A stretch of DNA of 11,413 nt, from the NCBI GenBank assembly GCA_018061225.1, contig JAGOUK010000018.1, positions 1 through 11,413 on the forward strand, in the 5' to 3' direction. Below are positions 6,201 to 10,781 of the stretch, piece after piece. Under the pieces are notes generated by a model. It saw only the letters and a list, made by a program, of their open reading frames with translations. It was not told where the DNA came from and made no database searches. This DNA is from Candidatus Omnitrophota bacterium. GTDB lineage: Bacteria; Omnitrophota; Gorgyraeia; 2-02-FULL-51-18; JAGOUK01. Numbering within the stretch: the first letter of the stretch is position 1; each line of letters begins with the position of its first letter. A program made the translations under genes and the position numbers.

Positions 6201-8754
6201 CATTGGCAGAGCTGTCGCTTGCCATTAGATTTGTCGGCTCAGCCAAGCTCTGCGGCAGCGGCATCAGGGGAAAAACAGAAAGCAGCAGCTGCTTCCAGGA
6301 GACCCCTTCCCGAGCCGAAACGATGCGCTGATCAGCCGGTCGGACCATCCATTCAGCAAGCTTATGGCCCGAACCGTGCGTCAAAAAAGCCGTCAGGTTT
6401 AGCGTTCTAATACCGATCCAGGCGGGAAGCACCCAGCCTAAGCCGGGGGTGAGAACCGCCGCTGACAAAAAGGCCGCCTCCAGCCACTGGGCGGTTGTGA
6501 CTGATAAACGAGCCGCCGCCAAAACAGGCTCAGCATCCGGATTCCAGCCGGCAATATCCCCGATCTCTACGTCAGCTGATGTTGACCTAAACTTATTCGG
6601 CGCTGGTGCGGCTTTGCCGGCCGCCGGCGGTCTGACCGGAATCACCGATTCAAATGCGGTGTCTCTCCGTCCCGTGTGAACGGGCCGGGCTTCAGCGGGA
6701 GTAAGCAGCTCTACAACAGCACTCGCCTCAAATCCAGGAAGCTCGGCCGGCTTCGGCGCAGCATCAATCATTCTTTCCGACGCAGGAGCGGAAGCGATCG
6801 GCTGACCCGTGACCGCGTCGACCGTCACATGCCAAACACGGGCGCCGAGCGTCACATCAACGCGCGTCGGCGTCGCGCGGCGGATGCCGCCGGCGCTGCC
6901 GAGCAATTGCCGAAGGGCCTCAGGGCTCAAGGGATTCGCGGCGGAGTCGGCGCGTCTGGCTGCCGTATAAGCGGCAACATAGGCGCTCACTTCCGGGTCC
7001 GTAAAGTCCGGCTTGCCTTGCGCGCGGCGGCCGGCAAGCAGTTCGGCCATCAGCGGCTCGGCTTCGGCCAGCGTTGCCGGACCGCGTCCGATCCAAGCCG
7101 GCGCGGCCAGATAGAAGTCGTCGCCCGTCAGGCGCTTTTCCCATTCGGCGGGACGCTGTGTCAACACGGTCACGTACGGACGGTCGCCGGATTCAGGATC
7201 AAAAGCGGGCATCACGATCAAATGCGATACCCGGTCCGACCGCATCAGCTCCGACAGGCCTTCCGAATGGAATCCTCCGGTCACAAGCGCTCCAACCTTA
7301 ACCCCCTCGCGCTTCATACGCTGGAGCGTGTTCTTTAGCAGGTAGTGATTGCGCCGCTCGGCGACCGCGTAAAACGCCAGCGCCGCACGGACCGCCTGCC
7401 GTTCTGACGCCCGCAGCATTTGAGCGGGTTTGCGGAGACCTGGATTTTTACGGATGCTGCGATATTCCTCCGACGTGAGTCCGAGCGTGACCAGCTTGGA
7501 GAGCAGTGCCCGTTCAGCCTCTTTTGCAAAAAACCCCTTAGCCGCTTCCGAATCGGCCGTCAGGTGCTCAAGCTGTTTTTCGATTAGTTCCAAATCCGAC
7601 CATACGCCGTACAGGTCCAGACGCCCAAACTCGGCCCAGTACCGCGCGTAAAGCCGAAACGCCGGGTAATCAGCCGCCCTGATCCCGCGCGCGTGGGCGA
7701 TTCTCCACACTTCCCGTGCGAACTCCGCATGGCCGGTTTTTTTGGAAACATATTCAGCGGTGATGCGCGCCAGATTGGGAGCCAGGGCGGGATCGATTCG
7801 GCGCAATACCGCCAGCAGCGCTTTACGCTCAAGATCGATCTTTTCAAAGCGCAGGTTTTTTTCGGTGTGCAAAAGCCTTAGATAACGGGAGGCCTGCTCA
7901 TGCCTGCCGATAAGACCGGCATCCCCGGCGTTGCGTGCCGTTTCCTGAAGTTTGTCGACATAGCGGTCGAGCGGAATCTTGCGGCGGCGGAAGCCGGCCC
8001 GAGCATCTCGAAAGGCGCGTGCGTCAGCGCTTAAGAGCCGAGCGGCATCCCGGTCAGCGCGCTTTTCCATCCGGCTGGCCAGCGATCTGGCGGCGGTTGA
8101 AAGTTCCAGAATCTTGGCAAACAGCGTGCGGTCTCGCTTGTAAAGCGCGCCATTTTCCGCCCCATAGAGCTTGATCTCACGGTTGCTGGTGATCGCAAAA
8201 TATTCGGATGCCGAGAGGCGCCCCTGCTTGAGCAGTCCGTCCGCCATCCGGTCCCGCGATTCCGTATCCGGAAAGGAGGCCAAAAGACCTGTGTGCACCG
8301 GACCCGCGGCGCCTTCCATAGAGACAAACCCTAACTGATACTTGTCGGCCAAATGCTCCAATAGACGGCTGATGGAATATTGGGAATCCAGCTTGCGGTG
8401 AGCATCGCGGATATTGACGAGCAACGGCTCATCGGACTCAAGCGATGCGGATCCAAAGCCATCCTCAACGCGGCCCATGTCGCGCGGAATCACAACCATC
8501 GGGCCGCCCGCCACAACCGGCGCGAACGTCCGACCCATGTCGGGATTCGCCCAGCTCAGATCCTGCGCCAGCATCAAAATGACCAGCGTGACGGCAATCG
8601 TCCGAATCAGCGGCAAGCATCTCGCGAGACCGAGCCCGCGGGTGGTCCGCTCATGACCGTTAATTAAAGTATTTTCTTTGGGAGAAAAACAAAAGCCCGC
8701 GATTTGACTCGCCGGCGAAGACCAAAACTGGGGGTTCAGAGGGGTCTGTTTCAT
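244..8754 (-). CDS. Giant membrane-anchored multidomain protein with GlmS-like amidotransferase and SIS domains
   Basis: This is one uninterrupted 2836-codon frame ending in TAA. Domains in order: signal or anchor helix at about 47-69 ending LSWA|NP; a TraB/ChaN/EreA-like domain at 110-530; a low-complexity linker; membrane segments at about 757-914; a class II glutamine amidotransferase at about 930-1380; a SIS domain at about 1428-1650; a membrane hairpin at about 1735-1782; an unassigned region; membrane segments at about 2146-2240; a Pro-rich linker at 2271-2320; and an unrecognised C-terminus. Amidotransferase followed by SIS is the order in GlmS, which makes glucosamine-6-phosphate from fructose-6-phosphate and glutamine, but GlmS is about 610 residues and soluble. 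A role in amino-sugar or envelope metabolism is therefore inference only. The ATG at 8754 is taken as the longest frame, but it has no Shine-Dalgarno site and sits in a hairpin. A TTG at codon 47 (8616) would give a compact signal peptide. No frameshift is apparent. Its partners are unknown. Confidence 0.93.
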   Translation of the reverse strand: MKQTPLNPQFWSSPASQIAGFCFSPKENTLINGHERTTRGLGLARCLPLIRTIAVTLVILMLAQDLSWANPDMGRTFAPVVAGGPMVVIPRDMGRVEDGFGSASLESDEPLLVNIRDAHRKLDSQYSISRLLEHLADKYQLGFVSMEGAAGPVHTGLLASFPDTESRDRMADGLLKQGRLSASEYFAITSNREIKLYGAENGALYKRDRTLFAKILELSTAARSLASRMEKRADRDAARLLSADARAFRDARAGFRRRKIPLDRYVDKLQETARNAGDAGLIGRHEQASRYLRLLHTEKNLRFEKIDLERKALLAVLRRIDPALAPNLARITAEYVSKKTGHAEFAREVWRIAHARGIRAADYPAFRLYARYWAEFGRLDLYGVWSDLELIEKQLEHLTADSEAAKGFFAKEAERALLSKLVTLGLTSEEYRSIRKNPGLRKPAQMLRASERQAVRAALAFYAVAERRNHYLLKNTLQRMKREGVKVGALVTGGFHSEGLSELMRSDRVSHLIVMPAFDPESGDRPYVTVLTQRPAEWEKRLTGDDFYLAAPAWIGRGPATLAEAEPLMAELLAGRRAQGKPDFTDPEVSAYVAAYTAARRADSAANPLSPEALRQLLGSAGGIRRATPTRVDVTLGARVWHVTVDAVTGQPIASAPASERMIDAAPKPAELPGFEASAVVELLTPAEARPVHTGRRDTAFESVIPVRPPAAGKAAPAPNKFRSTSADVEIGDIAGWNPDAEPVLAAARLSVTTAQWLEAAFLSAAVLTPGLGWVLPAWIGIRTLNLTAFLTHGSGHKLAEWMVRPADQRIVSAREGVSWKQLLLSVFPLMPLPQSLAEPTNLMASDSSANENDKPGWRERWIAAGGQIASLGTLLFAAVSFWLTQSSDPAAPMTVAQILSLGLAGAAALTAASLPDWRTLLGKTGAIACGPFFIIRTRNKEERSRSRRDERRAIKSGESLISPRMRGLFRIVAGYAAARGGQSAGFSIEIQKNGMPVITFEKMVKGKRQRIVQELQREMDLFAKRMAKKGFEPRDTYEVLLAHMRYATGGRTNWHNAQPHWHEDPAWVEKYDLAIDASGRPIVDRSYVIAANMVGHNGDKDASRIELKFAEEDGTQFEAARVDLREGKTWDTREIAQGDIRKFFKAAMPVSTSEGNSDSKTVAEWTDFHMTRGVLSKALRFSWFSTVPDASAIISGNTEGLPDAEQWQRWSEEVSDEVSQLLRRPGILSQNGQTLSDVNQETRTAFRAILKKRFANRVSADDLARFVELSERAFFDQGMEWCMRRIASTFIGTFALMVYTTLEPRIGVFALTQAFSIGVNHTRGEVIGSAEPMGVITTLAAGDPDDKTEQVMLRHGQYAVIEMDLAAQPTIRDAVRIYDTQTAYDEESRPTTLANNPWFPVNGNEKIDIPEPPSTDASFDELGDNLMDIPSVIERVRLSVLDGGRNEESMQHLRALIRKKALAWNRGDRTEAYDIILHGVDYNEEEAREIVRIIHEAAPFLGIRAMNSGTLIRVLKREADRKKEGLQSQLIDSSTIFIGLSNSAQTQSAREANRLAWEYQGSKPATVQNPGNIIVVSQQLFNSMSGDLGQGYQPEDPLLPITFQTLSHFTRDGRTRTRWNEAATVEPLAMHALMTELLVAVISEVLAVSQETSIPAFGLQEEIDMADVEGFRDFQRVSYQEEMPERLGTVDRYPSDRPDYEKPLEAEAVYRAGNITEWLDAYTAFAAYVLASSAKGKFALFSLAAAIMGFSLSAPAVGLFIGLMNGAFALFFVWLAIVAIRWGHNKPLLARTGTRLMVFIDEEYVANILDRYTKTLFSLAPGFLTMLTWATSVVEALHRYGMVSHRGVMTSNRMTDPGLGEEAAKEAKEAKMVAAQLGGIEVNGGQPEVHMTVRASTALSGYRPLAEKGPEVVQLTNHMTDLMRQYDGKLSRHALAWVKDRLLTASDGIVSEMWINYRTAVLVSTWAERKLVKLLGKRLGVWTARRLKATWIFLIGLTFNEAKVQSTAHPVDAQKSGISTMQYRHTRYGYNQKPEGAADTETEYEIRVVSNHLRLIVADHLGVPMDINLRPVDGSPNTYESVRLGDTVWTAIFDPSQSSFAVFKNNFEVTSISFSPLMGESATEEPGAGTPSVSAARLSATQQLRRVLFAALAYAQIPAGLSAWLAGRNAEMLIGWLQANTGLPDKVLTGGQQLLISSKVMLTAEVYAAVVVTAVTVAALGWVVWKVLKGIVFVIKKIVVRRKSFAPEPYPAMPKKFKARYLIEQGRRNKRPSPQSPQALPGSARKVPPPTAENPFPTPPRQGPRALPSTGIPAPSATPQRTLAEVDTTRTSEKWTARILLSGRIRLTEDKPNGLSVTLAPGAGSVFAGASANGTVYSAALTPSPDTKLIIKQGDTEVSRIDLNTAEYQSIQRIVKGARLAVSGNMQAAPKIGVLISHAGQRRDWMSAWQEWTGRAADSDRFIFWVAGERGRAADAEDLRAAGAWWVVDASDGIESLPDWMRAMEISGTGSEALLEQVMSKMLNAPIPGLWSLEDWERLAEAAEQAMPDAAPARLMRDGNGLAINVSAPTGRDAAATAAALLKDVDTRLAEALISRESALNPQALRDLAGEWLEVIDAARSAVHQNGGSLKSAEPAVMRTPFAAVDPSHQLSSALKDQALMVTDLEIFAKDGGLPYRMRVERAERIAKGALTSALLVRNPELRSREAVLAAYPDAEIFGDRMIFAASADAADQIQAAAADWGLANRPIAWITDEQQMRDPNIDQEETLWTVALADNAETTIGILETALQLLNNPGGSQNGLNKVASRSFIYRWPKALPADYVRLVETLRATRTSA
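247..1788 (-). other. Unrecognised C-terminal region of the giant protein, residues 2323-2836
   Basis: After the Pro-rich linker comes about 510 residues of predicted mixed alpha/beta sequence. A beta-rich first part (TARILLSGRIRL, LSVTLAPG, KLIIKQGD) is followed by KIGVLISHAG and RFIFWVAGE, which look like core strands of a Rossmann-type fold. Then come helices and a last globular segment with DRMIFAASADAADQ. I recognise no family and see no clear catalytic motif. It has no predicted membrane helix. Confidence 0.45.
2035..2319 (-). other. C-terminal membrane segments of the giant protein, residues 2146-2240
   Basis: Hydrophobic stretches at about 2146-2168 and 2201-2226 predict two membrane helices, with a third hydrophobic run at about 2228-2240. 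They are followed by a strongly basic segment (IKKIVVRRK) and a Pro-rich, basic linker (about 2244-2320). The positive charge suggests that the following C-terminal region is cytoplasmic. Confidence 0.65.
3409..3552 (-). other. Membrane hairpin in the giant protein, residues 1735-1782
   Basis: Two consecutive hydrophobic stretches (ALFSLAAAIMGFSLSA, then VGLFIGLMNGAFALFFVWLA) predict a transmembrane hairpin right after the SIS domain. Soluble GlmS has nothing comparable. The following segment, with RLMVFIDEEYVANIL and then HRYGMVSHRG, may be the start of a second, strongly altered SIS domain, but I cannot establish that by eye. Confidence 0.65.
3805..4473 (-). other. Domain in the giant protein: divergent SIS sugar-phosphate domain, residues 1428-1650
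   Basis: The segment NLMDIPSVIERVR aligns with the GlmS hinge (KEIxEQPxALR). IILHGVDYNEEEA stands where GlmS has the ACGTSYHA sugar-phosphate loop. STIFIGLSNSAQTQSA (SNSAQT at 1542-1547) matches the strand and loop carrying SQSGET, keeping Ser, Ser and Thr but changing Gln to Asn, Gly to Ala and Glu to Gln. LFNSMSGDLGQGY then resembles the AGPEIGVAS segment, followed by a long helix. The order and spacing support a SIS fold downstream of the amidotransferase. The altered loops make it uncertain that it still binds or isomerises fructose-6-phosphate. Confidence 0.6.
4615..5967 (-). other. Domain in the giant protein: class II glutamine amidotransferase, residues 930-1380
   Basis: The key residues of the GlmS/GltS-type Ntn amidotransferase are visible in order. 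ACGPFFI holds the candidate nucleophile Cys930 (codon 5965-5967). HMRYATGG then NAQPH holds Arg1046 and matches HTRWATHG...NAHPH of GlmS. VGHNGD gives the oxyanion-hole pair Asn1098-Gly1099. EGNSDSKTVAEW holds Asp1159 and matches the TDTE glutamine-binding segment. Later strands, STFIGTFALMVY and GQYAVIEMD then VRIYD, match the end of the fold. Known reaction: hydrolysis of glutamine to release ammonia for a partner domain. At about 450 residues it is nearly twice the usual 240, mainly because of inserts between the Asn-Gly and Asp motifs and around 1180-1285. A cluster of basic residues at 936-957 suggests this part faces the cytoplasm. Confidence 0.85.
5980..6486 (-). other. Domain in the giant protein: membrane region with HGSGH motif, residues 757-925
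   Basis: Hydrophobic stretches at about 757-790, 819-836, 866-886 and 895-914 predict three to five membrane helices. The first is followed by HGSGH (793-797, at 6364-6378), with the two His spaced as in the HExxH zinc motif of M50 site-2 proteases but with Gly where the catalytic Glu belongs. A Gly-rich helix (AAGGQIASLGTLL) and a late Asp in LPDWRTLL (Asp917) sit roughly where M50 enzymes have their second helix and third metal ligand. I read it as a possible inactive M50-like remnant, but it may be an unrelated membrane domain. Confidence 0.3.
7165..8427 (-). other. Domain in the giant protein: TraB/ChaN/EreA-like, residues 110-530
   Basis: Residues 111-119 read LLVNIRDAH, a buried strand followed by D-x-H (Asp117, His119). 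A second strand ends in an acidic motif, SMEGAAGP (Glu147). About 340 mostly helical, charged residues follow, then a strand ending in VTGGFH (His496) and a further strand, HLIVMPAF. The order of a D/E-x-H motif, a strand ending in Glu, a helical region and a Gly-Gly-x-His strand resembles the metal- or haem-binding TraB/ChaN/erythromycin-esterase-like folds. This is a pattern match by eye and the fold needs a structure model. If the signal helix works as expected, the domain is outside the cytoplasmic membrane. Confidence 0.4.
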
Positions 8755-8783
8755 ACTTGAGCCCGGATTACCGCGCTCAAGTA
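8754..8783 (-). promoter_or_regulatory. Hairpin ending on the start codon of the giant gene
   Basis: On the minus strand TACTTGAGC (8783-8775) pairs perfectly with GCTCAAGTA (8762-8754). Inside it, CGG pairs with CCG around a TAAT tetraloop, separated from the outer stem by a single G-G mismatch. The last base of the 3' arm is the A of the ATG, so the start codon and the usual ribosome binding zone would be buried in a 12-bp stem. No Shine-Dalgarno sequence is visible. It may control translation, act as a DNA operator, or indicate that the true start is downstream. There is no T tract, so it does not look like a terminator. Confidence 0.55.
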
Positions 8784-8906
8784 GTAGTTTACGGATGAAT
8801 GTTACGGAGAAATTAAGGCGAGGTTAGAATCAAAATCAGCGTTGCCGGATTTGTTAAAAACTGCTCAAACGGATATAAGCGAAATGAATCGCGCGAGCCG
8901 CCTCTT

Positions 8907-10781
8907 CTACTTTAGCTCCTGAAGTCTTTTCTCGGCGGAAGTCGCCTGCTCCACAAAGCCGGTCCAGGCGGCTTCCTCTTCTTTGATTTGCTGCTGAAGA
9001 TGCGCGTGCCGGTCATACAGCTCCTGAGACCAGTTGGCCGCATCTGACAGCAGGACGGCATTGGCCTCTTCGTATTCTTTTTTGAGCTGCTCGATGGTCT
9101 CTTCGCATTTTTTGACGCGGGTTTGCATCTTACGGCGCTCGGACTCGAGAGCTTTTTTGGCCTCATAAAGCGCCTTGCCGGTGAGCTTGGGACCCGACGG
9201 CTTGGCTGGCTGAGCCGTCTTGCCGGCCTGTGATCCCTGGCTCGCGCCGGAAGCCACATTAACACCGGAAATAGACGGAGCTTCCGCGCCTTCTTCGTCG
9301 GCTTTTTTCTCAAGGTAGTACACGTACTCTTCATACGTGCCGGGGTAGCGCATCACCTGACCGTTGTTGACTTCAATGATCTCCGAAGCGACCAGGTTCA
9401 CAAAGGTTCTGTCGTGGCTGACGAAAAATACGGTGCCCTTAAAGCGCTTAAGCGCGTTGCCCAACGCTTCGACAGTCTCGAAGTCCAAATGGTTGGTCGG
9501 TTCGTCCAGGAGCAGCACGTTGGCCTTGGACAGGAGCATGCCGGCCAGACAGGCCCGCGCGCGTTCGCCGCCGCTCAACACGCCGATCTTTTTTTCAACT
9601 TCATCGCCTTTAAACAGGAAGCTTCCGGCCAGATTGAGGATTTCTTGACGTGTGACTTCCGGCGCTGCCTTTTGACTCATGTACTGATACACCGTCGTCT
9701 GCGGATTGATCGACGCGTACACATGCTGCGCGTAGGTCGCAACCTGCAGCGCGTTGCCCCAGCGGAAAGAACCGCCGAGAGGCTTCAGATCCTCCGAGAT
9801 CGTTCTCAAAAATGTTGTTTTGCCCTGACCGTTATCCCCGAGTACCGCGACATGTGCGCCCTGCTCAATATCCATGGTGATCTTACGGGCGATCGTCTTA
9901 TCCGGATAACCGATTGCGAGGTCCTCGATGCGGATGGCCAGCCCCTTGCGCTCAGGACCTTCCGGAATGCGGATCTTGACGTTGCCAAGCTGATGACCGA
10001 CTTCGATGGTCTTCAACCGCTCGATCTGCTTCATCTTAGACTTGGCCTGCGTGGCCTTGGAGGCCTTGGCGCCAAACCGGTCCACGAAGGCCTGCAGCTG
10101 CTTCTGCTTGGCAACGACGTTCTTATTGAACGCCGCGACCTGCTGCTTCTGCTCTTCTTTAAAGACGAGGTAATCCTGAACGCTCCCGGGATACAGCGTC
10201 ATGCCGCCGCCTTCGACTTCCAGGGTATGATCACAGGTGCGGGCCAAAAATTCCCGGTCATGCGAGACGATCATGAACGCCCCTTCATATTCCTGCAAGA
10301 AATGCTCGAGCAGGATCAGCGTGCGCAGATCGAGGTAATTGGTGGGTTCGTCCAGGATCAAAAAGTTGGGTTCTTTGAGCAGCATGGCCGTGAGCTTCAC
10401 GCGCGTTCTAAAACCTCCGGAAAGCTCGCCGATCGGGCGCTCCAGCATCGCGCCCTTAAGCGCAAACTGACCGGCTATTTTGCCGCATTCCCATTCTTCG
10501 CGCCCGGTGTAGCGCTGCAAGAATCCAATGACGGTCTCGTCGAGCTTGAACGCGTCGTGCTGCTCAAGGTAGGCCAGCTTAAGCTCTGAAGACGGTTCGA
10601 TGAGGGCGGACTCCGCCTCTTCTTCGCCGGTCAGAATGCGGCAGAGTGTGGACTTGCCCGCGCCGTTGCGGCCGATGACGCCGATCTTGTGTTCGTCGCA
10701 GATGGTGACGGAGGCATCGTCAAAAATGATGCGTCCGCCGTAACGTTTGTTGAGATCAGTGATCTGTAAAAGTGTTTTCAT
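8907..10781 (-). CDS. ABC-F family ATPase (ribosome-associated type)
   Basis: The product is a 624-residue soluble protein with two nucleotide-binding domains and no membrane segments, the ABC-F layout. Domain 1 has Walker A GRNGAGKS (37-44), signature LSGGF (about 120) and Walker B LILDEP (141-146). Domain 2 has Walker A GDNGQGKT (315-322), LSGGE (402-406) and Walker B LLLDEP (423-428). Both catalytic Glu and both SHDR switch motifs are present. The inter-domain linker (about 205-275) is rich in Lys and Gln, as in the P-site tRNA interaction motif. There is no arm insertion in domain 1, unlike EttA. A flexible Ser/Gly/Ala linker leads to a C-terminal coiled coil (about 535-624), as in Uup or YheS types. 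Family members act on ribosomes in translation or antibiotic protection; which role applies here cannot be told. The start chosen (MKTLLQITDL) fits the family, has a weak GGGA upstream and overlaps the helicase gene by 26 nt. An in-frame ATG 22 codons earlier adds non-conserved residues. Confidence 0.93.
   Translation of the reverse strand: MKTLLQITDLNKRYGGRIIFDDASVTICDEHKIGVIGRNGAGKSTLCRILTGEEEAESALIEPSSELKLAYLEQHDAFKLDETVIGFLQRYTGREEWECGKIAGQFALKGAMLERPIGELSGGFRTRVKLTAMLLKEPNFLILDEPTNYLDLRTLILLEHFLQEYEGAFMIVSHDREFLARTCDHTLEVEGGGMTLYPGSVQDYLVFKEEQKQQVAAFNKNVVAKQKQLQAFVDRFGAKASKATQAKSKMKQIERLKTIEVGHQLGNVKIRIPEGPERKGLAIRIEDLAIGYPDKTIARKITMDIEQGAHVAVLGDNGQGKTTFLRTISEDLKPLGGSFRWGNALQVATYAQHVYASINPQTTVYQYMSQKAAPEVTRQEILNLAGSFLFKGDEVEKKIGVLSGGERARACLAGMLLSKANVLLLDEPTNHLDFETVEALGNALKRFKGTVFFVSHDRTFVNLVASEIIEVNNGQVMRYPGTYEEYVYYLEKKADEEGAEAPSISGVNVASGASQGSQAGKTAQPAKPSGPKLTGKALYEAKKALESERRKMQTRVKKCEETIEQLKKEYEEANAVLLSDAANWSQELYDRHAHLQQQIKEEEAAWTGFVEQATSAEKRLQELK

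Noticed and set aside
5738..6331. A 197-codon open frame on the plus strand inside the giant gene
   Set aside because: It lies antisense to the amidotransferase and membrane domains, is rich in Ser, Arg and Ala and shows no domain or signal.
6676..7338. A 220-codon open frame on the plus strand inside the giant gene
   Set aside because: The translation is Arg/His/Gly-rich with no motif, as expected for the antisense of a GC-rich coding region.
8784..8906. Promoter and terminator signals between the ABC-F and giant genes
   Set aside because: TTGATT and TAATTT-like words occur but not at 16-18 nt spacing, and no hairpin with a T run follows the ABC-F stop codon.
9414..10589. A 391-codon open frame on the plus strand opposite the ABC-F gene
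   Set aside because: It mirrors the conserved ATPase motifs of the opposite strand, its translation resembles no family, and the ABC-F reading is unambiguous.
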